This document shows positions 1 through 10,599 of a stretch of DNA of 64,000 nucleotides, in pieces; position 1 is the first letter of the stretch, and each line of letters opens with the position of its first letter. The position numbers were made by a program, and so were the translations under genes. The notes beneath the pieces are model-generated. The model had not been told where the DNA came from, did no database searches, and saw only the letters and a program-made list of their open reading frames with translations. Source of the stretch: Adiantum capillus-veneris (lineage: Eukaryota; Streptophyta; Polypodiopsida; Polypodiales; Pteridaceae); NCBI GenBank assembly GCA_014529385.2, contig CM043967.1:83954278-84018277 (forward strand), given 5' to 3'.

Positions 1-870
1 TTCACACCAGCACCTCCATCTACGATTACTCCGGATAGCAATTCCCACTGCTGTCAAACTTTCTAATCAATCTATTCATCATCCTAAATAGCACACCATA
101 CCACAACCATCACTTCAGATTCTCTCTCTTTGCTTCATGATGAACTTGGCTGCCTCAGGTAAAGTCTTTCTGATGTCATTCAATTCTATAGTGAGTCTCT
201 GGATTCTTTCGCATACCTTGATAGATTTTGCATACCAAATCTTGAATTTAAATTAGAAAAGCTGCCAAATCTTGTATACCAAATCTTGAATCTAAATTGG
301 AAAATATGTCTTCTAGGAAGCCATGCTTGTGTTGTCCTTCTCTGCTTCCTTTGCTAATGGATCCTTTTGTGCAAAATCAAATTATTCTTTCCAAACATTT
401 CCTATTTCCAAACACTTATTATCAACATTCTCTAAGTCAACTTTGACTTGTAAACTTTCCTTCTCAAGATCCTATCAAAATTAGTCACTAGAATTTATGT
501 TGTCTTCTTAGGACGCTTCATACCATAACCAATTTTTGGGATTCCAGTTGTCCGAGCCACAAAATATACTGGCAAAATCTTTTGAATGGATTGGGTCTCT
601 AAGAAATTTGGTTTCTCTAGCTTCCTTCGCTCAAAATCTTGACTGATCTAAGTAGCCAAAACCCTTTGCTCTTGCCCTTCGTCCACTTCCTTGGCTCTCC
701 CTTGAGCTTTCTACACTACCCTTTAACTTTTTCACTTTTCTCTTTGCTATGTGTGGGCTGATTGACTGGCTCCTCTAATATTTCCTCGATGACAACACCA
801 GAGCTCTTGCTAATCACTTGTACCTGTACTTCCTTTTCCATCTTTGGTCCCTTCAACCTTCACATTTTCA
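1..870. other. AT-rich region, no supported gene
   Basis: No open frame with recognisable protein content was found. The stretch lies downstream, on the minus strand, of a decayed gag gene, so it may be the eroded continuation of that retroelement (protease or polymerase), but no motif supports this. Confidence 0.4.
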
Positions 871-872
871 AG

Positions 873-1660
873 ACATTACGTTGAAAAGTGACTGTACTTC
901 CCACATGTGTAACAATTGAAATTCCTTCTACTAAAATCTATTCTACCTCAACCTCTACTAGAGAAATTTTGGTATCTGCCTCTCCCTGGCATACCTCTGG
1001 AAGTGGCTCCATTGTTTGGATCCTCAAGAGCTTTCTCTTGCTTAACTAATTCAGGGTTTATCAGTGCAACCAATAATGTGTCTTTTCCTTCTTTAAAATA
1101 GTATATCTTGATTTTATAATTATTCTATTTATGACCATAAGCTTTACAGTACCTACATTGAACACATTCATTAGTTTGGTATTGGTTTGATTTCCATCTG
1201 ATGCACCACATTCTACCTTTCTGAATGAAGGTCTAATCTGTGAAATTTTAGATATCTATTTTGATAATTCTTCAATTTTCTTTGTCTAGGCTCCTTCCTT
1301 CTTGGTCTTTGGTGGTTCTTTAGAATTTGTATTGTTAGATGAATTGGAGCTTGATGATGTGTCTTTAGAAGAGAATCCACTCCAACTTGAGCTGATTCTA
1401 GCGTTTAGACATTCTCCTTCTTGGCCTATTGTTCCAGTTTAAGGGCTCTTTGAGCTGTCATTGAGTTTCCTGGTGGGAGTTGGTACTTATCACTCCCTTA
1501 GCTTCTTACTCTTGAACCCACTTATAAACCAAGCTCTCAATCATTTCTCAGATAGTCGCTTATATAATTGTCTAGTGAGATCCTTAATCTTCTCTTCATA
1601 GCCCCTTACTGATAGCTTGCCCTGTTGTATCTTTTCAATTTCGCAAAGGATCACACTAGA
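873..1660 (-). pseudogene. Decayed retrotransposon gag with two CCHC-type knuckles
   Basis: Reading the minus strand, about 1650-1500 encodes a gag-like stretch (QQGKLSVRGYEEKI, then WFISGFKSKKLRE) typical of the plant retrotransposon gag capsid domain. It is followed by two nucleocapsid zinc-knuckle remnants. The first (1157-1116) begins CRYCKAYGH but lacks its last cysteine. The second (914-873) has the full CX2CX4HX4C spacing (CYTCGKYSH...C) but carries a stop codon at its thirteenth position. Several other stops and frame breaks interrupt the reading, so this is an old inactive copy. In the family, gag forms the virus-like particle and binds the element RNA. I infer a Ty3/gypsy-type gag from the LSV.EYE-like motif; copia is not excluded. 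No protease or RT was recognised beyond it. Confidence 0.6.
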
Positions 1661-1699
1661 CTCCATATTTAGGATTTCTTCACTTTACCATAATTTTTT

Positions 1700-3130
1700 G
1701 GTTACATGCTAGATAATGATAGTACTACTTCTTAGCTGCAATTTTTCATGTTTGAGGAAAGTACTATGTCTAGTCATCCTCATCGATGTCCTTGAGGTTA
1801 GCATATTGTTTGAAGGCTTGGATATGGACATCAGGGTATTCCCTTTCGCTGCCTCTAAATATCGAGAATGCGACTTTCAAGTCATTGGTCTTTTTGCATT
1901 ATCTTGGTTTGTCATGGTGATCAGCTTTTGTCCATTGATGGCCGAGTTTGACATGGTAATCCGTTTCCATCTCTCGATGCCTGGGTTTGACATGGTAATC
2001 ATTATCTTTCTCTGTTATTATTTTGTCTCCTTTCCTTCACAAGGTTTTTCATCAATTTAGAAGCTTTGTGCTTATGTCTCCCTACATCACTAGCATCAGT
2101 TGTCACCTTAGCTTTTCCCTTCCTAGCCAAATGTTAACCATGTGAATTAGAGTGTCTCTCAAACCTCTCTGCATGCCTTCTCCTTGAAATCTCTAATTGT
2201 TTAGAAGCTCGATGTGCTTTAGCGTCTCTAATGCCTCGGTCTGCTTCTGTCCCCTCACCCTGAGGGCATGGCCGAAGGTCAACATAGTCTTGCTATGATT
2301 CTTCACCAATAACATTAATGTGATTCTCCTCTTCAATAAATGCTTTAGTTGTTCTCCTTCCTCATGATGGACGTCATGTTGCAGGCATTGTGAATGATAG
2401 ACTAACTTTGAGTCCTAACTTGCTAGACTGATTCATGTCAAGAGATTTACCTCACCACCTTGATCGCCAAAATGGAATGATTTAGAGCTTGACAGTTATT
2501 CCATAGTTAAGGCTCAAAGTGACTGAACTGGAAATTTGAGTATCAAGCCTAAAGGTTTAGACTTCATATGTTAGATGATCAGATGACACAAAATCATATA
2601 AAAAGTAAATCAAATTACTAAATAAACAAATTCAAATGAATGTGGTACTAGACTTCAGACAAATGGTTGGACTGAAACAAATAGAAAAATTTGGACACTG
2701 AATAGAGGCAACTCAGAATGTAGTTTAGATTCAGATTTATTGTTACAATGGTACAAGACTCTAGACATTAGTGACTGACAAACTGAAATCAACATTTGGT
2801 TTGAAAAGTACAATGACAATTGATCAGCACTGATTGTTCATAATCTCTCTTGAGTGATAAAGTGTTCCAAGAGATAAGTTTCATAAGTCCAGGCCACCCA
2901 AAATGAGATTAATGGGTTCTATTTATAGGTATTTCCATTGAGGTTCTGACTGGCTATTGTTTTATCAGCATATAATCCCGAAGGATCGACCATGGAAAAC
3001 TTATCGTACAACATGCGTGCAAGGGAAAGGGGATTTTTAAAGTCTACATAAGTGTATGAGTTAGGAGTAGGCCCCTAATAATTAGCCGCTTAAACTTAAA
3101 AATAAAGGAGGAGGGTGGGTAAATTTACAA
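1700..3130. other. Non-coding stretch, possible leader and LTR of the decayed gag element
   Basis: No gene is supported. On the minus strand near 2490-2470 there is CATTTTGGCGATCAAGGTGG, which resembles an LTR end (CA) followed by a primer-binding site, and it lies upstream of the decayed gag as expected for a retroelement leader. A second LTR was not found, so the assignment is weak. The short open frames here carry no known motif. Confidence 0.25.
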
Positions 3131-3137
3131 CACCGGA

Positions 3138-3166
3138 GGGGGGGAAGGGGGGGGGGGGGGGGGGGG
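3138..3166. repeat. Poly(G) tract
   Basis: Seven G, two A, then an uninterrupted run of 20 G. It is one of more than ten long G or C homopolymers in the window. Confidence 0.9.
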
Positions 3167-3169
3167 AAG

Positions 3170-4019
3170 GGAATTTTTGTCTCTCATGAGGATGGTTGCA
3201 CAAGTGAGAAACATCCCTATCCTCCAACTTGTGAGACAATAGTTGAGTAATACAATAGGTACTAACACCTCTTTATAATGGATCCAGATTGTTTCTCCAA
3301 AATGAGTTCTTGTTTAGTATATGGTTTTCAAACAATTGTTTTGTTTCTTCTTGGAAACCATGTGATTGTAAAAAATTTGTTAGAATTTTCTTATTATAGA
3401 AGGTTTTTCTCTTTAATTTGTTTTGTTATGTTAAGGTCACTTGAGTCCAAATCTTATATGATAAGTGGGGTATAATAATTTTTAAAATCAAAAACCGTAT
3501 AAACGTGAAAAGGGGGAACATATTTACTTTATACAAGTCATAAGTAAGATTTTTGCTAAATTGCTCGCTTGCAGGTGGCATTCTCTTTTTATAGAGAGTG
3601 AATTTCTTGGGCATACAGTGTAGTGTTGCTACCATGCCTTTGTATGGAATAGGTTCCAAGAGGTCACTCCCACCATCTACAATGGGGGGAAAACCTCCTA
3701 GTGAGGGAAAAAGTGCCTTGGCAATCTCAACTGTGTTCACACAAATCACTACCATATACATGGGCATGGTGGCACACCTCACACTTTCAGGCAAAAGGAA
3801 TGCGTGTGTGGAAGTGGGCATTTTCAAAGCTCTTCTAAAAGACTTGATCAAACCAAACTTTTTCCTTTCTTTAAGTAAAATTGTGTTAGCATGAAAAGAT
3901 GTTAGCATAAGAAAGTGAAAGACACTTGCATGCACACAAAGAGAAAGAGTGTGTCTACATGTGTTTCTCTCTCAAGAAAGAGAAATTCTTATGCTTGATA
4001 GTGATAAGCTCTCACTATT

Positions 4020-4020
<1 letters not shown>
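3170..4020. other. No recognised gene
   Basis: Overlapping open frames exist on both strands: 169 codons on minus (3426-3935) and 98 codons on plus (3598-3894). Neither protein shows a family motif I recognise, and each is the antisense of the other. Probably non-coding repeat-derived DNA. Confidence 0.3.
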
Positions 4021-4052
<32 letters not shown>

Positions 4053-4064
4053 TTATTTATTTAT

Positions 4065-4099
<35 letters not shown>
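4021..4099. repeat. Compound microsatellite (CA)n(TA)n(TTTA)n(GA)n
   Basis: Consecutive CA, TA, TTTA-like and GA dinucleotide blocks with no coding content. Confidence 0.9.
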
Positions 4100-4101
<2 letters not shown>

Positions 4102-6030
4102 CTCATTTATAAAAGAGTGCTCTCTTACATACACAGAACTCGAAAACTTCATTGTAAACAATCTCTTTTGGAAGGTGAGTAATGCAAAAAGTGTATTACT
4201 ATTCCTAAAGAGAGGAGAAGAAGTCAGGTTTATACTGAATATTCAAGTCCTCTCTCTATTATAGAGAGACATAGATTAATCCTCTCGCAATAACAGAAAG
4301 TAAAAAGGGGTAGAGAATGTCTTTGACCTCTTCGCCCTAGCATGGAATCCACCCCCAAGCTTTGCACAAGCAATGTGCACGAAGCACCCTACCCGCATGT
4401 GCCACGTGTGCTCCAGGCCGCCTTGATTCTATCGTTGACGTGACAAAATATGTGGGGTCCTTCTTTGAGCTCCTCTGCTAACTAGTTACTCCTTTCCCTT
4501 ATGTCCGTACTTGAAAATTTTAGTATGTTTGGCTTTTCATTTGTTACCGCAAACCCATTCTTCATGGCCTAGATGTGAAAATGTGCATCTTGGTGTTGAA
4601 TTGGTCCAAGTTCTGCCTTGTTGTCATTCCACCCTTTTTGTGCTACTTTTAAACATGATTTCTAAACGCCCTTGACCTCAAGTTTGGACTTGCTTTTAGT
4701 TCCCCTTAGTCTAACAAGAGTGATCAAGTACACCTTCCAAGTGTAGGATCTACCATGTTTCTAAGTGTGACTTTAACTGATTCAAGTCATATAATAATAA
4801 TATCTTTCTATTGTGGAGTAATAATTTGTTTATGTTGGTATTGATTGAATTCTATTTTGTTAAAGTGTTAAGCTATCAATACATTGTTCTAAACCAGAGA
4901 ATTGGATTTCAAGGTGCATTCCTGAATCCACCTTTGACACCAAGATAAAAATTAATTCATCCCATGCTTATTTTATCGTGCTTTTAGTGCTAATGTGTTC
5001 GATCAGAATTGGTGCTAGTTGTATAGTTGGTCAATGCTACTGCTCATCTATCGTACTCAATGAACATTCATGAGTGTCACTGAACCCTCCTCAATACATT
5101 GCTACACATCCCCTTTTACACAACGAGACACGTGATTTTAGTGGCCCATGTATGATATGCATCGTGTGGTTGATGTTTTCACTTGAATTGCTCACTCAAG
5201 TATCTTGTAGTGCACTTTTAACTGCAAGCACATTGTCTACTCTTATTCCTAGTGAGTGTTTAAGTACCAACTTAAGAGCATAGGAAAGCGATCTAGAGGT
5301 GAGAATGTTAAGAGCATGGAAGCTTATGCTAGTGGAAAGATAAGGTTCAATTACTTAAGCAATGGTGTCAGAGTGCAAGAAAGTAAGCAATGATATGGCA
5401 AACCATAAGTGACTTGTATACAAAGACCTATTCTCTAATAGAAACTATGCATTATTTTTTAGTCTACAGTGCCCCTCTCAATCTCTTACTCTTCTTGTGC
5501 CACCCTCCATACCTTCTTGTTCTAGTAATGGTATCATATCCTAGGTTAGTTTGTGATCAGTTTATGGTTGAGCCACTATCCTCATCATGTTGATTAAAGG
5601 CTAATTAGGTTGCATAAGGTTTATGTTTAAGTCTAATTAGCGTGTAATTGAATTTAGTGTGCATTTAATCCCTCATGGGTTTGGCTCTAGCATCCCATTG
5701 CATTGATTGTGTGCGGGAATAGTGCTCTTGTTCAACTTTCAAATGATTCATCAAGGTTTGCAATTGAACTAAAGAAAGGCCCCTAATGTTGTATGTTAGT
5801 GTGCTTTAAGTGCGCATCAATTTAATTTAATCTCAAATCATCATTTTGGAATAGTGAGTACATGCCCAAGAAGTCCTTTGCAAGAGCTTTTACAAGAATT
5901 CTCAAGCGATCTATTTTTTTTCTAGCTATCTTAATGCCATTCGATTAGGTAGTGCTAGTGCGCGTGCATGTGCGTGTAAAGCCCATTTATTTAGAGCATA
6001 ATATACTTTATTTGGGAGGTATTTCATGTC
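4100..6030. other. No supported feature
   Basis: AT-rich sequence with only short open frames that lack motifs. No tRNA, LTR end or transposase signature was seen. Confidence 0.4.
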
Positions 6031-6033
6031 AAG

Positions 6034-6092
6034 AGGCACATAGCTTAGTGGTTAGAGTGTTGACTATCTATTGGAACCCATCAAGTCTTATG
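6034..6092 (+). mobile_element. tRNA-like head, probable SINE remnant
   Basis: The sequence has a good RNA polymerase III A-box (TAGCTTAGTGG at 6041-6051). About 28 bases further on is a degenerate B-box (CATCAAGTCTT at 6079-6089, against the consensus GGTTCGANTCC). The spacing fits a tRNA, but the acceptor and T-arm stems do not pair well enough for a functional tRNA gene, so a tRNA-derived SINE or tRNA pseudogene is more likely. The downstream SINE body and tail could not be delimited. Confidence 0.45.
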
Positions 6093-6230
6093 TTTAGTGC
6101 CCACTCCCTCTTTTTAGGAGGATTGTGGTGGACTTCAAAAAGCACACCAAGTTGTGCTTGATAAAGTGGTCAAGTCCGAAGGAGCATGTGCACATGGGCA
6201 AGCACCATTTTCCTTATACACAGAAGTGTA

Positions 6231-6350
6231 GGTGTGTCTTGCAAGCAAAGATCTATTCGAGAAGCACTATTGGTGCAACTACTCTACTTCTCTACCAAGT
6301 TGGATCCAATAGAGGTGTGTGTCTTGCAAGCAAAGATCTATCCAAGAAGC
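6231..6350. repeat. Two-copy tandem repeat, 85-bp period
   Basis: The block containing GTCTTGCAAGCAAAGATCTA occurs at 6236 and again at 6321. Each copy is followed by a similar AGAAGCACTA segment. The copies differ by a few bases, so this is a local duplication of moderate age. No gene is associated. Confidence 0.75.
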
Positions 6351-6429
6351 ACTACAGGTGCTTCTCCCATTCAAGGGGAGGTGCATTCCACCTTGTGTGC
6401 TATCTACCTCCGAGGGAAAAATCATAGCA

Positions 6430-7080
6430 TTGAAGCAAGAGTTTATAATTTGCAAAGCATTTTCAAAGCTTGATGCTCAGCTATACCTTACTAAAGCAGG
6501 TTGTAGCAAAGGGGGCACTTATGGAGAATACAAAGCTTTACTTGATGTGTATGTTAGATGTATTTTCTCAATGCTTTCTCGGTTCTCAAACATCACACCA
6601 AAATAGAAAATTCGGAGGTTCTTACATACTTTCTTGCATTTGGCATAAAGTTGCATGTAGTTGTGATGCTTTAAGGAAGAAGACAAGTCTTCAATACAAG
6701 TCAATCAAAAGTGAAACCACAATCAAGATTTAGGTTCTGCTCCTTTCAAGGTTGCCCTAGTTATGAGAGCAAGTTCCAAATCAGCATCTCTAATTTCTGC
6801 CAAACAAATATGGAGGCTACTTCCTTCACACAATTGGGGCCCAAGGGAATCTATTCCATATTCTAATCATAAACAAAGAATCTAGAATGGAGGAGGGAAT
6901 TGACAATAGGGGCACTAATAGAGGAGATGGGGCTCTAAGGTCGAGGTCGAGTACTGTGCTTTTGCATGAGCCGTATTGCTTGCATGTTCCACTACTTCCT
7001 ACGACCCTCTCTCCTTGGCCCATTCTACTGAAAGTTTTTCTCCCCTCTTTTCTCTCTTCCACTCACCCACTCCCCTTCTT
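6430..7080. other. No supported feature
   Basis: Short overlapping open frames without motifs. Nothing beyond ordinary intergenic sequence was recognised. Confidence 0.35.
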
Positions 7081-7105
7081 GGGGGGGGGGGGGGGGGGGG
7101 GGGGG
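7081..7105. repeat. Poly(G) tract, 25 bases
   Basis: Uninterrupted run of 25 G following a pyrimidine-rich stretch. Confidence 0.95.
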
Positions 7106-7536
7106 ATGGTCTAGTGCACTTTGTACAAGCTAGGCCTCAAGCACAAGCTCAGCTGGCTACCAACCCTTTGTTCCAAGCTATGCCCATGGGAGTTTCCTCC
7201 ATATCCGCTTTTGCAACGCATGATTTTCAAGCTCCAGAGGCATGGGCATTCGGCCTCAACATCCGTCTTCTGCAACCATGGCAAGCAAACCCCCTATCAG
7301 CCCGAACATTACAGACGGCGGTAATCTTCTCCTAGCTCCCTATCTTAAGCGCAAGTGCAACATCCAGGTAATACAATGCAAGCCCATCTTAATCTTTTTT
7401 CTGGGATAAACGTTGTGGGCATAAGCAAGGATATTAGGGATTTCTGCAAGCAGTTGATTCGACGACACGTCATGTTGCGGTTAGTGTGTGTGTTTCAAGG
7501 AGGCTCAAATACAATCAGAGACATGGTTTATACAAT

Positions 7537-7538
<2 letters not shown>

Positions 7539-7577
<39 letters not shown>
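7539..7577. repeat. (GA)n microsatellite
   Basis: About 19 GA units. Confidence 0.95.
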
Positions 7578-7580
<3 letters not shown>

Positions 7581-7599
7581 CTCGTAATTTAGGCTCAAG

Positions 7600-7895
7600 A
7601 TATTATTGCAAAATACACACTAGCATAAAATATGTACATGGAGGGATTTATTTATAAGCCTTGAATACATATCCGACTGGCAATCCTTCTCTACTTGGCT
7701 TACACATAGCCATATAGAAAACCTAACAGGTTATAGGCCAAATGCCAAATACTAAGCTAATCATGTGTGAAGGAGTTACCTCCCCTTGGGCATGTAACAC
7801 ATAATGAAAACCCATTTATCCACACAGGATGACGCTATCCAATAAGGATGACAAGAATTATCCACACAGGATGACAAATAATACCTCCCCTTAAA
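7600..7895 (-). mobile_element. Possible LTR fragment with a short direct repeat
   Basis: On the minus strand a polypurine run (AAGGGGAGGTATT, about 7892-7880) is followed by a segment in which ATCCACACAGGATGAC occurs twice (7816-7833 and 7858-7875, as seen on the plus strand). A second purine-rich AAGGGGAGGTAA lies near 7790-7779. A polypurine tract followed by non-coding DNA suits the start of a 3' LTR, but there is no clear TG start, no second LTR and no target duplication. Treat as a hint. Confidence 0.25.
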
Positions 7896-7899
7896 CTAG

Positions 7900-8670
7900 A
7901 GAAGGTAGAGATGGATCTTCAAAGTATATCTATACAAAACAAACCTCCCCTTCTTCCCCTACTTCTTCTTCGACCACATGAACTTCTCCTTTCATTGGCT
8001 TCTTGCCTTTATTGTTATTGTTGTTGTTACCTCCGCTACTATTGACGATAGCTTTGCCACCTTTGGATTTCTTCTTGCTAAAGGTATAACAATATGCAAA
8101 TGGCAATGTGCATGGAGTCGGCACAAAAGTTTTTCTCACATAAAATGCTTCCGAGGAAGGTCTCACCTCCAGGTATGACAAGGGGAGTGTCTAATTTTCT
8201 CACATAGAGCAAAGAGAAATTCTTGAATGATACATACATTTCTTTTTTTTCTCGGTGAATATCACCTCTCTTCGTTGAGGATAACGATATGTGAGTGCTG
8301 GAAGCTTCATAGCATACATTGCAACTTTATTATGTTTGAAATCCAATTGAATTTTGAGCTACAAACTTTAGGGGTAATGAGAGAAAAAATTCTTCCTTTT
8401 TGTGAAGCTTGAGGTCTCCTGTGTATGCGTGAAGTCGGATTTACCTGCTTGACCTCTGATAAAATATGTTGCACTTCAGCTCCTTTGCAGGTGGGAAAGG
8501 CCGCTATTGGAATAATACCTTTTCTTATTGCTTATTGCGTGAGAAAAACCCTTAAAGGGTCCAGCTAAGCTGCACAGCTTTGTCAGGCAGTGGGGCGACG
8601 AGGGTTGCAGGTCGACTCGACAAGTGTGCAGCGCCACGTGTAGGTAGCATGGGTCTGAGGGAGACTCAAG
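7900..8670. other. No recognised gene
   Basis: An 83-codon minus-strand frame (8181-7930) with a poly-Asn stretch shows no recognised domain. The stretch lies just upstream of LINE-C and may include its eroded 5' part. Confidence 0.3.
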
Positions 8671-8685
8671 TTTGCAAGCCTATGT

Positions 8686-9323
8686 CCCCACAGGAGAAAT
8701 TTCCCCAAGAAAAAAAAGATTTCTTCCAACCAGTTGCAAAAAAAAATAGTGCCAAAAGCACTAAAAATCCAAAATAGTCCTCTGCCAGGAACAAAAACAG
8801 CTTCAGTCCATTACTGCAAGAAGTCTTTGACCCTTTCAGTTATGAGTAATAGGAAGGTGAAGCTAACAAGAAAGTCCAACAGGAAGAGCCAACAAACAAT
8901 GGTGTAAAAGAGGCTAATATAGAAACATCCTCTCCTACTCCAGTGAACCTTAATAGGCCACAAGCCTTGAATGTCACTACCCCTCCAGACAACCCCATGA
9001 ATCAAGCCAGGGGGTTGTCCTTAGTTGAATCATCAAATTATGAAGAAGTCTCAGTCCCCAACACTCAGGCCCAAGGCAAACAGAAAGAAGATCATGAATT
9101 GTTTGAATCTCAGCTACAAGATCAAGATAACATCACCAAGGCTCAACTCAGCTCTGAATCTGACAAAGCCCTGGACATCATAATGACTCAAGCTGAAGAA
9201 GACATGCTACCAATGCCGTCAAGCTTTTCATCCAAAAGGAAAAGAGAGACTTTTAAGGACCCCACTAGATCTTTGATATCCTGGCCAAACCATCGAAAAG
9301 CAGCAAGAAATAAAATGCCCTAA
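8686..9323 (+). pseudogene. LINE-C ORF1, C-terminal remnant
   Basis: Hydrophilic, low-complexity protein rich in Gln, Glu, Ser and Lys. It contains NSFSPL, matching the N.FSPL motif often found near the end of plant LINE ORF1 proteins, and it ends in a basic stretch (SKRKRETF). ORF1 proteins bind the element RNA. The zinc-knuckle part expected upstream is not visible, and stops near 8775 and 8850 break the frame. The ORF ends about 30 bases before the endonuclease reading begins, which is the normal ORF1/ORF2 order. Confidence 0.5.
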
Positions 9324-9331
9324 CATTAAAG

Positions 9332-9790
9332 ATTTTTCATTTAATTGCAAGGGTTTGACTGATCCTCTCAAGGCTCAAGTCATTAGAAGGTGGATCATTG
9401 ATTCTAACTTGAAGCTTGACTTCATATGTCTACAGGAAATTGAAGCTAATGGCCCTAATCTTGCAGTCAGCGTACAATGGTTGGTGGGAGCAGGATACAA
9501 GTGGTATACTACTAATCATGTGCATGGCAAAGGGGATGCAACATTGGGTATATTTGAAAAGTATAGCAATCTGGTTCAACAGACTTGCATCTCAGATAAA
9601 GGGGAATTGGTTGGCTATCTCTTTAGGCAGCCCCTTTAATTATACTTTATCTCTGTATATGCTTCAAACTCCACAGTTGAAAGCGCCTCGATATGGGAGG
9701 AATTATCTAACCTGTCTAGTTCTTGCATCTGTGCAGACTTTAACATGGTAGAAACAACTTGGACAGACAATCAATTGAGGTGAAAAAGTT
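9332..9790 (+). pseudogene. LINE-C ORF2, APE-type endonuclease domain remnant
   Basis: Begins FSFNCKGLTDPLKAQVIRRW and continues with DFICLQEI, the standard N-terminal motifs of plant LINE apurinic endonuclease domains (catalytic Glu in QE). After a frameshift near 9640 the reading resumes with VYASNSTVESASIWEEL and CADFNMVE, where the normal Gly of the GDFN motif has become Ala. In the family this domain nicks target DNA to start target-primed reverse transcription. The broken frame and changed motif indicate loss of function. Confidence 0.7.
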
Positions 9791-10599
9791 AAGTGGGAAC
9801 AAGTTAAGTGGGAACAGGCATTAAACAGTCTAAAACATTTGGATATCTCTAAGAGTACAAGTCTTCCTTTGGAACAACAAACAATCTCAGGATTGCTTCA
9901 GAGGGTTGGATTGAGTCTATATGAGCTTTGATCTAATACAGGATTATTGACAGGTAAGTTGCTACAAGGAAAACTCTATATTATTGTTTGATCATACTCC
10001 TGTGGTTTTTAAGTTATAAGAGGAAGAGTGTATTTACAAGTCAGGATGGCCTCATTTGGATCAAACTTTGTTTTCAACAAATATTGTTAAAGAAAAAGTG
10101 AAGGACATTTTTGCTTCTTCCTTTAACAATAACGCTTTAGTTTTTAATTAAGGCTTGGGATCTTGCTATTAAAAACACTCGGAAGCTACTATTTGAGTAT
10201 AAAAAGAAAGCCAGGGATCAGGAGTAACAAAAGAATGAAGAGATAGACGAGCTGGAAACTCTCTCTAACCCTAGTAGTCCTCCTACCCCCCCTTTGATAG
10301 AGCTTAAAGCCAAACTTAAGAGAGGAAGAGATTTTTGGGCTGGCAAAATAGACAAACCATACAAAAATAACCTTCTAAAAAAAAGAACGTTAGGGACTTC
10401 ATTCCTATGCTAAAAAATAAGGATGGACAGGCTGCAACTTCACACCATGAAAACTTGAAGGTAGCAAAGGACTTTTTCTATGATATTTTTTCCTCACCTC
10501 CCAAAAAAGGGGTTGACCACAATACTGGCAGAGCCACTATTTCCAAAGTTGGAAAAAGAAGTGTCTGAGTATGTAACCAAAATGTTGGATCAGCCCCTC

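Noticed and set aside
1716-2060. 114-codon plus-strand frame
   Set aside because: Hydrophobic without motifs, and it lies just upstream of a minus-strand gag remnant; probably an antisense artefact.
2470-2490. Definite primer-binding site of the decayed gag element
   Set aside because: It resembles one, but there is no second LTR to define the boundary; kept only as a hint.
3426-3935. 169-codon minus-strand frame as a gene
   Set aside because: No domain, no codon or homology support, and an overlapping plus-strand frame of similar quality.
6034-6110. Functional tRNA gene
   Set aside because: The B-box is degenerate and the acceptor and T-arm do not pair convincingly; a SINE or pseudogene is more likely.
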